NCBI GenBank assembly: GCA_050486205.1
Contig: JBJHCW010000005.1
Location: forward strand, 186,001-250,000
Length of the DNA: 64,000 nucleotides
Reading direction: 5' to 3'
From: PWQG01 sp050486205
GTDB lineage: Bacteria; Pseudomonadota; Gammaproteobacteria; Pseudomonadales; Pseudohongiellaceae
Shown here: positions 17,404 through 25,588 of the stretch, in pieces
Layout of the letters: every line of letters begins with the position of its first letter
Position numbering within the stretch: position 1 is the stretch's first letter
Notes under the pieces: generated by a model
What the model saw: the letters and a program-made list of their open reading frames with translations, nothing else
What the model was told of the DNA's origin: nothing
Database searches by the model: none
Program-made: the position numbers and the translations under genes

Positions 17404-20400
17404 ATGGTACTGTCTGACATCTCTGTAAAACGTCCGGTATTCGCCACAGTGATCAGTCTGTTGCTGATCACTTTTGGTGTGTTGTCATTCCTGCAATTGC
17501 CTGTTCGGGAATACCCGGACACCAGCCCACCTGTTGTATCCATCAGCACGTCCTATCCGGGTGCGGCTGCGGAGGTGGTCGAGACCCAGATCACCCAGAT
17601 CATTGAAAGCCAGATCAATGCTGTGGACGGTATCAGCTCCATCAACTCGTCCAGCCGCGATGGTGGCTCCAGTATCTCGGTTGAATTCAATGTTGGTCGC
17701 AATATCGACGAAGCTGCCAATGACATTCGTGACCAGGTTTCACGTGTGGTGCCACGCCTGCCGGAAGGTGTTGATCCGCCCCGCATACAGAAAGCCGATG
17801 CGGATGCGCGCCCGATACAGTTTTTCAACCTGAACAGCACGGAAATGAGCTTTCTTGAGCTCAACGACTATGCCAATCGTTACATCATCGATCAGCTGGC
17901 TGTCATTGACGGTGTTGCCAACGTCACAATCCGTGGCAACGGTGGTTATGCCATGCGTGTATGGCTTGACCGGACTGCGCTGGCGGCAAGGGGGCTTACG
18001 GTCAACGATGTGGACGCTGCCTTGCGGCGCCAGAATATCGAGTTGCCCGCCGGCCGTATCGAGTCGGTGGAACGAGAGTTCACCGTTCGGGTTGACCGGA
18101 TTTTCCGATCGCCAGAGGACTTTGCCGGCATGGTCATTTCGCGTGGCAGCGATGGGCACCTGATCACACTTGGCGAGGTGGCGCGTGTTGAGCTTGGTGC
18201 CGCAGACATGCGCACACTGTTCCGGGCCAACGGTCGGGAAGCCGTTGGCATAGGCATTGTCAGGCAATCTACCGCCAACAGCCTGGAAGTCATGCGGGCC
18301 ACAACGGCTTTGGCAGAACGCATCAACGAAACCCTGCCGGGCCATATGAGCCTGGAACTCTCCCAGGACGACTCGGAATTCATTGAAGGGGCGATCAGCT
18401 CTGTTTACCAGACCATTCTGCTGACCGTGTTGATGGTCAGCCTGGTGATCTACATGTTCCTGGGTTCATTCAGAACCATGCTGATACCGGCCATCACCAT
18501 TCCAGTGTGTCTTATGTCGGCTTTCATTGTGCTGGCCGCCATGGGGCTGACAATCAACCTCATCACGCTGCTGGCCCTGGTGCTATGTGTGGGTTTGATC
18601 GTGGATGACTCGATAGTGGTGCTGGAAAATATACAGCGGCGCGTGGAGGCAGGGGAGCCGCCCTTGCTTGCCGCCTATAATGGTGCGCGCCAGGTTGGCT
18701 TTGCGGTAATTGCCACCACGGCAGTTTTGATAGCCGTGTTTGTGCCAGTGGTGTTCATGGACGGCAACATGGGCATTCTGTTCTACGAACTGGCCCTGAC
18801 AGTGGGCGGTGCGGTAGTGTTCTCCACCATTCTGGCGCTGTCGCTCACCCCAATGATGTGTTCGAAATTGCTCAAATCCGAAGCCCACCAGAGCTGGTTG
18901 ACCCGATCGGTTGACCGCATGTTCCGCTGGCTGCAGTATGGCTATCACAATGCGCTGGACGTCTGTCTGCGTTTCAGTTATCTGGTGGTGGCCGGGCTGG
19001 TCTTCATTGGTGCCGGTATCTATTTCCTGTGGCAACAGATTCCTGCCGAGTTCGCACCCCAGGAGGATCAGGGGGTTATCATGGTGCGAATGGCTGGTCC
19101 TGAAGGCGCCACCATGGACTATATGTATCATGAGGTATCGCAGTATCAGGCTGAAGTGCTGCCGCTGCTGGAGGCCGGTGAGATCAAGAATATTGTCACC
19201 ATGGTTCCGGGATTCGGCGGCACCGGTGTCAATTCGGGTATGAGCATCATCTCACTTCCCGAATGGAACCAGCGAGAAAAATCTACGGCTGAAGTGATGA
19301 ACGAGCTGCGGGCCGCCTGGGCAGACATGCCGGGCTTGCAGGCGATGATGTTCATGCGCTCGGGCCTGGTTCGTGGTGGCGGCGGAACACCTGTTCAGTT
19401 TGTCATTGGTGGACGGGAATACGAGGAACTGGTTGAGTGGCGTGATCTGGTCATGGAGCGCGCCCAGGAAAGTGGCCTGATGACACGCATCAGTTCGGAC
19501 TATCTGGAAACCCGTCCTGGCATGGTCGTGACGGTGGATCGCACGCGAGCCGACGATCTGGGAGTGTCCGTACAGGCCATCGGTCGTACGCTGCAGACAA
19601 TGATGAGTGAAAGCCGGGTGACAACCTACGTGGATCGTGGCGAAGAGTATGATGTTATCCTGCAGGCCGAGGAGTCCCAGCGCGCCACACCGGACGATAT
19701 GACCAATATCTATGTGCGCTCTGACCGTTCGGGAGAGCTGATTCCGCTGTCCAATCTGATCACCGTGCGCAGCAGTTCTGCGCCCAATGCACTGAATCGA
19801 TATAATCGTATGCGTGCGATCACCATCATGGCAGATGTGACACCGGGCACAACGCTTGAACAGGCCCTGACGTTTCTTGAAAACACCGTTCGCGACGAGT
19901 TGCCTGACCACGCCCAGATCGCCTACAAGGGCGAGTCTCTGGAGCTGAAAGAGTCCAGCGGCGGTCTGATGCTGATCTTTGCCATGGCCCTGTTGGTGGT
20001 GTTCCTCGTGTTGGCGGCTCAGTTTGAAAGTTTTATCCATCCCCTTGTGATCATGACTACCGTGCCGTTGGCGATCTTTGGTGCGCTACTCGGTCTGTTC
20101 CTGACCGGTGGCACGCTGAACATATACACCAATATTGGACTGATAATTCTTGTTGGTATTGCGAGCAAGAACGGTATTCTGATTGTTGAGTTTGCCAATC
20201 AGTTGCGTGATCAGGGCAAGGCGTTCAGGCAGGCGCTGGTGGAAGCCTGTGACATGCGTCTGCGTCCTGTTCTGATGACTGCCATGTCAACAATGATGGG
20301 TTCTGTTCCCCTGATTATGGCCACCGGTGCGGGCGCGGAAAGCCGGGTGCTGCTGGGTACGGTAATTTTCTGTGGTGTGTTGATGACAACGTTGATGACG

Positions 20401-20580
20401 CTGTTTGTTGTGCCAGTGGTCTACAGCCTGATTGCCAGGAATACCGGCTCGCCGCAGACCGTTTCGCGTCTGCTTGGCAGTCTGCAGGACCGTTACGCCG
20501 GTGCCACTGGTCGTGCCAGTGGTGGCGGACAATCCGGCACTGAGGCTTCTTCGGTGAGTCAGCGAGTGGATGAGCCCTGA
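17404..20580 (+). CDS. RND multidrug efflux transporter, HAE1 family
   Basis: 1058-residue inner-membrane proton antiporter of the AcrB/MexB type. Twelve transmembrane helices and two large periplasmic loops follow the usual pattern from SDISVKRPVFATVISLLLI. The proton-relay residues are present: Asp401 and Asp402 in GLIVDDSIVVLENI and Lys922 in IASKNGILIVEFANQ. It pairs with the adaptor upstream; no TolC-type channel gene is in the operon or window, so the pump must borrow one. The C-terminal tail (after about 1020) is Gly/Ser-rich. The substrate range cannot be read from the sequence. Confidence 0.95.
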   Translation: MVLSDISVKRPVFATVISLLLITFGVLSFLQLPVREYPDTSPPVVSISTSYPGAAAEVVETQITQIIESQINAVDGISSINSSSRDGGSSISVEFNVGRNIDEAANDIRDQVSRVVPRLPEGVDPPRIQKADADARPIQFFNLNSTEMSFLELNDYANRYIIDQLAVIDGVANVTIRGNGGYAMRVWLDRTALAARGLTVNDVDAALRRQNIELPAGRIESVEREFTVRVDRIFRSPEDFAGMVISRGSDGHLITLGEVARVELGAADMRTLFRANGREAVGIGIVRQSTANSLEVMRATTALAERINETLPGHMSLELSQDDSEFIEGAISSVYQTILLTVLMVSLVIYMFLGSFRTMLIPAITIPVCLMSAFIVLAAMGLTINLITLLALVLCVGLIVDDSIVVLENIQRRVEAGEPPLLAAYNGARQVGFAVIATTAVLIAVFVPVVFMDGNMGILFYELALTVGGAVVFSTILALSLTPMMCSKLLKSEAHQSWLTRSVDRMFRWLQYGYHNALDVCLRFSYLVVAGLVFIGAGIYFLWQQIPAEFAPQEDQGVIMVRMAGPEGATMDYMYHEVSQYQAEVLPLLEAGEIKNIVTMVPGFGGTGVNSGMSIISLPEWNQREKSTAEVMNELRAAWADMPGLQAMMFMRSGLVRGGGGTPVQFVIGGREYEELVEWRDLVMERAQESGLMTRISSDYLETRPGMVVTVDRTRADDLGVSVQAIGRTLQTMMSESRVTTYVDRGEEYDVILQAEESQRATPDDMTNIYVRSDRSGELIPLSNLITVRSSSAPNALNRYNRMRAITIMADVTPGTTLEQALTFLENTVRDELPDHAQIAYKGESLELKESSGGLMLIFAMALLVVFLVLAAQFESFIHPLVIMTTVPLAIFGALLGLFLTGGTLNIYTNIGLIILVGIASKNGILIVEFANQLRDQGKAFRQALVEACDMRLRPVLMTAMSTMMGSVPLIMATGAGAESRVLLGTVIFCGVLMTTLMTLFVVPVVYSLIARNTGSPQTVSRLLGSLQDRYAGATGRASGGGQSGTEASSVSQRVDEP

Positions 20581-20598
20581 GCCCTCACTCGGGCTCAG
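20577..20598. terminator. Hairpin shared by the convergent RND and ygfZ genes
   Basis: CTGAGCCC (20577-20584) and GGGCTCAG (20591-20598) form a perfect eight-base stem around TCACTC. The hairpin covers both stop codons of the convergent genes. There is no T tract on either side, so it may stabilise 3' ends rather than stop transcription by itself. Confidence 0.5.
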
Positions 20599-21557
20599 TA
20601 TTGCAGTTCACTGATCGTGACGGGAATTGATGTCGTGTCCGCTGCTGTATCCGGGGAGGCCAACCCGGACAGCGACACACGCCTGTCACCAGCGATGGCC
20701 TGGTCGGCAAGACTGCAGGGCAGTGTTACCAGCATCACCCAGGCGCCGTGTTCGTTCAGCGCCCATTGCAATATGTCACCGCAGTTCTTGCCCTCGTCGT
20801 CGCTCAAAACTGAGGTTGCCGGGTCCATAACCGCGGCCGGTGTTTCAGGGTGTGCAGTTGCGAGATACAGCCGTTTCTTGGCAGTTCCCCTGTAATGCAT
20901 ACGTGCCACCACTTCCTGGCCGGTGTAACAACCTTTCCTGAAATCCACCGTGCCATTGATGTCGTGGTTCAGCAGTTGGGGCGTGTACAGTCCTGATTGC
21001 TCCGGTGTCAGCTGGATCATGCCGGCCTCAATACAGGCAAGTGCCCAATCGTTTTGTGTACCCACGTCCAGGTCGGGGCAGTCTATGGGGCAGGGCGCAT
21101 TTGCGGGCCACATTACGACTGTTCGAAGCCAGGGGCCGGGCAGCCTGACCGCCAGTCCGTTGTCCAGCACCTGGCAATGGTAGGGCGCGTCGCCAACTGC
21201 CCATGCCGGTGAGTCGCCAGCGTTCGGGCTGGTCAGTGCGACGACTTGCCAGTCCTGTGTCACAATGGACATGGAGACCTTGAAGAAGACGGCGTACTTC
21301 TCCAGCGCCTGTTTTAACAGGGCCGCCATGCCTGATTGTGTGAACAAAAGAACGTCGGTGCCGTGGCGGATGGCCAGGAAATCGGCAATAACCCGGCCTT
21401 TCAGATTACAATAGGCACCAGGCAAGGCGTGGTCTGTGGTGAGGCGCGTCATGTTGCAGGTCAATTGACCTTGCAGGAAGCGATCCGTGTCCGGGCCGCT
21501 GACGTGCAACAGGTCGAAGGATTCAAGTGTGATCAGCTTGCTGGTCATGAGCTGCAT
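20595..21557 (-). CDS. ygfZ: Folate-binding Fe-S cluster maintenance protein YgfZ
   Basis: 320-residue GcvT-like protein that uses tetrahydrofolate to help repair or assemble certain iron-sulfur enzymes, for example MiaB. The diagnostic motif KGCYTGQEVVARMHYRG, with its functional Cys, is intact. The N-terminal part (GPDTDRFLQGQLTCNM, LPGAYCNLKGRVIADF) matches the aminomethyltransferase fold. It is divergent from sdhE with only 39 bases between start codons, an arrangement typical of these two genes, so promoters must overlap there. Confidence 0.94.
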   Translation of the reverse strand: MQLMTSKLITLESFDLLHVSGPDTDRFLQGQLTCNMTRLTTDHALPGAYCNLKGRVIADFLAIRHGTDVLLFTQSGMAALLKQALEKYAVFFKVSMSIVTQDWQVVALTSPNAGDSPAWAVGDAPYHCQVLDNGLAVRLPGPWLRTVVMWPANAPCPIDCPDLDVGTQNDWALACIEAGMIQLTPEQSGLYTPQLLNHDINGTVDFRKGCYTGQEVVARMHYRGTAKKRLYLATAHPETPAAVMDPATSVLSDDEGKNCGDILQWALNEHGAWVMLVTLPCSLADQAIAGDRRVSLSGLASPDTAADTTSIPVTISELQY

Positions 21558-21596
21558 ACCCTGTTGTCTGGATCGTCCTGATGGTGGAAGCTGTTG

Positions 21597-21848
21597 ATGT
21601 TATCAGAAATCGAGTACAAGAAGATGATCTGGCATAGCCGTCGCGGCATGCTGGAACTGGATCTGTTATTGCTGCCGTTTGTTCGCGAGCGACTGCCGCT
21701 GCTGGATGAAGAGCAACAACGAAGTTATCAGCGTCTGCTTGCGGAAGAGGACCAGGACCTGTTTGCCTGCCTGGTGGAGCGCGTCAAGCACCCCGATCCC
21801 CAACTCCAGGCCATGGTGTCAGAAATAAGGAAGTTTGCTGCCGCCTGA
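21597..21848 (+). CDS. sdhE: Succinate dehydrogenase flavinylation factor SdhE
   Basis: 83-residue helical protein that promotes covalent FAD attachment to SdhA and FrdA. The conserved RGMLELD motif (the RGxxE surface) lies near residue 17. The ATG at 21597 has GGAAG six bases upstream; the frame also opens at a TTG three bases earlier. It is divergent from ygfZ and followed by ygfX, the order seen in many gammaproteobacteria. Confidence 0.94.
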   Translation: MLSEIEYKKMIWHSRRGMLELDLLLLPFVRERLPLLDEEQQRSYQRLLAEEDQDLFACLVERVKHPDPQLQAMVSEIRKFAAA

Positions 21849-21897
21849 TCAGGGCGCTGCAAGAGAGTGCTGGGCAAGCGTGCTGACAGGGAATGTC

Positions 21898-22332
21898 ATG
21901 CTGATTGTACGTCTGAAAAAATCACCACTGTTTGCCACGTGGTTACTCGGTACGCATCTGGTCGCAATCACTGCCGTGCTGATTGTTGATATCCCTGTTC
22001 CTGCGCGAGTTGTTTTACTGGCAGGGATTGTCACCAGTGCCTGTATTCAATGCGTGGTTGGCATCTGGCCTGGAACGCGACGGGTTACCTCACTCGCATT
22101 GGACTCTGCCGGAACCGGTGAGCTTGAAATCGCCGGGCGGGCAGTTTCCGTAAGCTGGTTGCCGGGTGGGTGGCGCGTGACCGGCATTCATCTGTTGGAG
22201 TTCAGTCAACCGGGGTGTTCACGCAGGCATCGGGTATTGATTCTGCCTGATATGGCTTCACTCGAGGACCGTTGTCGGCTTCGCGGATTTGTTGCCCGCC
22301 TCGAAGCGGATCAAAGCAATATTCTCGGGTAG
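21898..22332 (+). CDS. ygfX: YgfX-type inner-membrane protein
   Basis: 144 residues with two adjacent transmembrane helices near the N-terminus (about 12-32 and 38-56) and a soluble C-terminal part, as in YgfX. E. coli YgfX (CptA) has been described as the toxin partner of SdhE through cytoskeletal proteins, though the toxin role is disputed. The ATG at 21898 has AGGGAA upstream; the frame extends further 5' without a good start. Identification rests on position after sdhE and topology, because the family is poorly conserved. Its 3' end overlaps convergent nadB by 75 bases. Confidence 0.75.
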   Translation: MLIVRLKKSPLFATWLLGTHLVAITAVLIVDIPVPARVVLLAGIVTSACIQCVVGIWPGTRRVTSLALDSAGTGELEIAGRAVSVSWLPGGWRVTGIHLLEFSQPGCSRRHRVLILPDMASLEDRCRLRGFVARLEADQSNILG

Positions 22333-23988
22333 GTTCGAGGGTATCAGTATGGTGTCCTGCGGCTCGTTCAGTGCCTGTTGATAATCCAGCGTGTAATGCA
22401 GGCCGCGACTTTCGCGACGTTTTGCGGCGCTGTCCACGATCAGCCTGGACACCAGCAGCAGATTGCGCAATTCCAACAGATCCCGGCTGATCAGGTGCCG
22501 ACTGTAGTGTTCCCGCACTTCCTGCTCCAGCAACTGGACACGTCGATTGGCTCGGTGCAGTCGTCGGTTGCTGCGAACAATGCCCACGTAATCCCACATG
22601 AACCGACGCAACTCATCCCAGTTGTGTGATACCACCACCTCCTCATGGGAGCGGGTGACCAGGCTGTCATCCCAGGGTGGAATCTGGTCGCAGGCCGCCA
22701 GCGAAGTGGTGTTGATTTTCTGTTGTATATCGGCCGCAGCGCCGAAGGCAAAAACAAAACATTCCAGCAAGGAATTACTGGCCATACGATTGGCGCCGTG
22801 CAGGCCCGAGCAGGAGGTTTCTCCAATGGCATAGAGATTGGGAATATCGGTTCGGCCGCTGGCGTCCACAATAACGCCTCCACAGGTGTAGTGAGCCGCC
22901 GGCACGACCGGAATCCGATGGCGTGTGATGTCGATGCCAAAATCCAGGCACCGCGCGTAAATGGTCGGAAAGTGTTCACGAACAAAATCCGCTGGTTTGT
23001 GTGTGATGTTCAGGTAGACACAGTCGCAACCCAGGCGCTTCATTTCGTGGTCGATTGCCCTTGCCACGATATCCCGGGGTGCCAACTCGGCCCGTTCATC
23101 GAAGGACGGCATGAAGCGGGTGCCGTCCGGCAGCTCGAGTGTTGCTCCCTCGCCGCGCAGTGCCTCTGTGATCAGAAACGAACGTGCGTGCGGGTGGAAC
23201 AGGCAGGTGGGATGGAATTGATTGAATTCCATATTGGCTACCCGACAGCCTGCGCGCCAGGCCATGGCGATACCGTCACCCGTCGCGCTGTCCGGATTGG
23301 TTGTATACAGATAGGCCTTGCTTGCACCACCGGTGGCCAGTATCACGAACCGGGCACGAAAGAGTTCCACCGTGTCAGTTTCCGGAGAATAGACGTAAGC
23401 GCCGATACATTCGTGCCCCGGCAGTCCGATCTTTGCATTGGTGATGAGATCAACGGCAATACGATTTTCGAACAGTGTGATGTTGTCGTGCTCGAGCGCT
23501 CTTGCTTTCAGGGTTTCAAATACCGCGCGGCCTGTGGCGTCGTCTGCATGGATGATGCGACGAAAACTGTGACCGCCTTCCTGCGTCAGGTGGAGGGGGG
23601 CCAGGTTGTCTCTGTTCAGTGGCTCCAGTGCTGGCCCTTCGGCTTCCTCGCGCGACAGCGTGGTGAATGGCACGCCTTGCTCAACAAGCCACTGAATGCA
23701 TTCGTGGCTGTGTTCGACCACGTGCCGGACCATTGCTTCGTGGCATAGCCCGCCGCCGGCAGCCAGCGTGTCGGCAATGTGCGAATCCATGCTGTCATTG
23801 CTGTCCAGCACGGTGGCGATGCCGCCCTGTGCCCAGAATGTGGCGCCCTGGTCCAGGCGGCCTTTGCTGAGCACTGCGACTCTGGCAAAGTCAGCGGATT
23901 TCAGCGCCAGGCTGAGTCCTGCGGCGCCGCTACCGATCACCAGAATATCGAATTCGAGAGAGGCTGTGTTATGGTTCGGAGGATTCAT
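22258..23988 (-). CDS. nadB: L-aspartate oxidase
   Basis: 576-residue flavoprotein making iminoaspartate from aspartate, the first step of de novo NAD synthesis with NadA. The FAD-binding start (FDILVIGSGAAGLSLALK), ATGGASKAYLYTTNP, the substrate loop HPTCLFHPHARSFLITEALRGEG and the RLGCDCVYLNITHKP region are all typical, as is the C-terminal helical domain ending RGLHYTLDY. About 38 residues follow that point, including a tail that overlaps ygfX on the other strand. It is divergent from rpoE, as in Pseudomonas. Confidence 0.96.
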   Translation of the reverse strand: MNPPNHNTASLEFDILVIGSGAAGLSLALKSADFARVAVLSKGRLDQGATFWAQGGIATVLDSNDSMDSHIADTLAAGGGLCHEAMVRHVVEHSHECIQWLVEQGVPFTTLSREEAEGPALEPLNRDNLAPLHLTQEGGHSFRRIIHADDATGRAVFETLKARALEHDNITLFENRIAVDLITNAKIGLPGHECIGAYVYSPETDTVELFRARFVILATGGASKAYLYTTNPDSATGDGIAMAWRAGCRVANMEFNQFHPTCLFHPHARSFLITEALRGEGATLELPDGTRFMPSFDERAELAPRDIVARAIDHEMKRLGCDCVYLNITHKPADFVREHFPTIYARCLDFGIDITRHRIPVVPAAHYTCGGVIVDASGRTDIPNLYAIGETSCSGLHGANRMASNSLLECFVFAFGAAADIQQKINTTSLAACDQIPPWDDSLVTRSHEEVVVSHNWDELRRFMWDYVGIVRSNRRLHRANRRVQLLEQEVREHYSRHLISRDLLELRNLLLVSRLIVDSAAKRRESRGLHYTLDYQQALNEPQDTILIPSNLPENIALIRFEAGNKSAKPTTVLE

Positions 23989-24043
23989 TTGCTGCGGACT
24001 GAGAGGATATCATCCATCATGAAAAAGACATTCTATCGGTTTG

Positions 24044-24070
24044 TTGAACTTTTGGATATGAGCGTGGTCC
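24044..24070 (+). promoter_or_regulatory. Sigma-E-like promoter upstream of rpoE
   Basis: GAACTT (24044-24049), then 15 bases, then GTCCAT (24065-24070). This fits the sigma-E pattern GAACTT-N15-GTCnnA well at -35 and partly at -10. It faces rpoE about 115 bases upstream of its start, which would give the autoregulation known for this sigma factor. Confidence 0.5.
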
Positions 24071-24184
24071 ATACATACAGCGATACGGCATTATGCCCCC
24101 CGATTCCCGTATGTCGCGTCAGTGAAGCCGGAATTGAACACCCGGGCTCCGACATCGGGACACGTTATAACGGGGCTGCCGAGA

Positions 24185-24763
24185 ATGTCTGAAGACACGG
24201 ATCAGTTGTTGGTCGACCGGGTACTGAAGGGTGACAACAAGGCATTTACTCTGCTCGTCATGCGTTATCAGCACAAGGTGCTGGGTTTGATAGGGCGCTT
24301 TGTGCAGGATTCGCACGAGGCTGAGGATGTGGCCCAGGAGGCTTTCCTGAAAGCCTACCGGGCCTTGCCAACTTTTCGTGGAGACAGTGCGTTCTATACA
24401 TGGCTGTATCGTATTGCGGTGAATACAGCCAAGAACCATCTGGTTTCGCGAGGGCGAAGACCGCCTGCCAGCGATATCGATGTGGAAGAAGCGCAGCGTA
24501 TTGATGAGAACACAGTGCTTCAGGAGCTGGAATCTCCGGAAGCGGCGCTGGAGAAGGAAGATTTGCAACGGGTAATCCACGAAGCCATCGAGGAACTGCC
24601 TGAAGAACTCAAGACAGCATTCAGTCTCAGAGAGTTCTCCGGGCTGAGTTATGAGGAAATAACCCAGGTCATGGATTGTCCGGTCGGCACGGTACGATCG
24701 CGCATATTCCGGGCCAGGGAAGCGATTGACAAGCGCCTGCGGGCGGCCATGGACGGTGAGTAG
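24185..24763 (+). CDS. rpoE: RNA polymerase sigma factor RpoE (AlgU-type)
   Basis: 192-residue group 4 (ECF) sigma factor for envelope stress. Region 2 (DKAFTLLVMRYQHKV-like start, EDVAQEAFLKAYRALPTFRG, AFYTWLYRIAVNTAKN) and region 4 (LSYEEITQVMDCPVGTVRSR) are nearly identical to known RpoE/AlgU proteins. The ATG at 24185 gives the family start MSEDTDQLLVDRV; the frame opens 21 codons earlier without support. rseA follows after 118 bases that contain two hairpins. It should be held inactive by RseA until periplasmic proteolysis. Confidence 0.97.
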   Translation: MSEDTDQLLVDRVLKGDNKAFTLLVMRYQHKVLGLIGRFVQDSHEAEDVAQEAFLKAYRALPTFRGDSAFYTWLYRIAVNTAKNHLVSRGRRPPASDIDVEEAQRIDENTVLQELESPEAALEKEDLQRVIHEAIEELPEELKTAFSLREFSGLSYEEITQVMDCPVGTVRSRIFRAREAIDKRLRAAMDGE

Positions 24764-24774
24764 GTCTGGCAGAT

Positions 24775-24808
24775 GATCCCGGAGCGGGATCGGGCAGCAC
24801 TTGCTGCC
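24775..24808 (+). other. Two tandem hairpins between rpoE and rseA
   Basis: GATCCCG (24775-24781) pairs with CGGGATC (24785-24791), and GGCAGCA (24793-24799) pairs with TGCTGCC (24802-24808). Both stems are perfect and stand almost end to end, without a T tract. They could mark an RNA processing site or set the rpoE to rseA ratio. Confidence 0.55.
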
Positions 24809-24881
24809 GATAACGGGAACATTGTAAGCTTCAGGCAGTTGGCCGGTAATGGTTCGCTGCACACTCTGCAAGGGGTTTGGC

Positions 24882-25478
24882 ATGACATTGACCAATCTGG
24901 ACAAACAGGATCGCAGTCAGCTGACAGATGAGGAAGCCCTGTCTGCATTGCTCGACGGTGAGTTGAGCGATTTCGAATTGCGTCGCCTGCTCAGGCAGAT
25001 CGAGAACAATCCGGCGCTGCTGGACACCTGGCAACGCTTGTCGCTTGGCCGAAGTGCATTGCAGGGTGAACCGTTCCGCCGTGCCAGTGACAACTTCAGC
25101 GCCCGGGTCAGCCAGGCAATTGCCGCAGAGGCGCCGCTGGGTGATCGTGTAAAGCCGTTATCAGCATCCTGGAAGCAGCCGCTGGGCAAAATGGCGGTTG
25201 CTGCATCGGTGGCAGCCGCGGTTTTCCTGGGCATGCAATACAGCCTGATGGATGACGGGCGACCGGTCGGTACCGAAGTGGTTGATGCACCTTATGAGTT
25301 GTCGGGCTCGCAGCAGGTTGATGCTGATGCCCAGCGTCGCCTGAATGACTATATCCAGAGCGTTTCCATCCCCGCGCGCAGTGATACACAGGTCCTGGAT
25401 TTCAACGTGATGCTGAGTACGCCCCAGCTCAGACCGGTGTCCGACCGTGAGCTGGTCCAGCCCGACCAGCGACGCTGA
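24882..25478 (+). CDS. rseA: Anti-sigma-E factor RseA/MucA
   Basis: 198-residue single-pass inner-membrane protein. The N-terminal cytosolic domain (LTDEEALSALLDGELSDFE, about 10-90) matches the RseA/MucA sigma-binding fold. One transmembrane helix follows near 105-122, and the rest is periplasmic. The ATG at 24882 has AGGGG upstream and is preferred over an earlier GTG. Stress-triggered cleavage by a DegS/AlgW protease and then RseP (encoded at 53940) would release RpoE. No rseB/mucB gene follows; mucD is next. Confidence 0.9.
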   Translation: MTLTNLDKQDRSQLTDEEALSALLDGELSDFELRRLLRQIENNPALLDTWQRLSLGRSALQGEPFRRASDNFSARVSQAIAAEAPLGDRVKPLSASWKQPLGKMAVAASVAAAVFLGMQYSLMDDGRPVGTEVVDAPYELSGSQQVDADAQRRLNDYIQSVSIPARSDTQVLDFNVMLSTPQLRPVSDRELVQPDQRR

Positions 25479-25505
25479 GTGGTGTCCCGCGCCGGCTTTG
25501 CTGAC

Positions 25506-25531
25506 CAGCTTCATTGAACAGCTTCATTGAA
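25506..25531 (+). repeat. Tandem 13-base repeat between rseA and mucD
   Basis: Two perfect head-to-tail copies of CAGCTTCATTGAA (25506-25518 and 25519-25531) in the 110-base gap before mucD. They could be a binding site or a recent slip duplication; nothing else in the gap is readable. Confidence 0.7.
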
Positions 25532-25588
25532 TAGTCTCCCCCAAACAGGTATGTTACATGGGAACCTCCGCACTTTCTGGAGATAGCC

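Noticed and set aside
22645..23748. 367-residue open frame on the plus strand inside nadB
   Set aside because: It is the complement of a well-conserved enzyme; composition follows the nadB codon pattern and no motif is recognisable.
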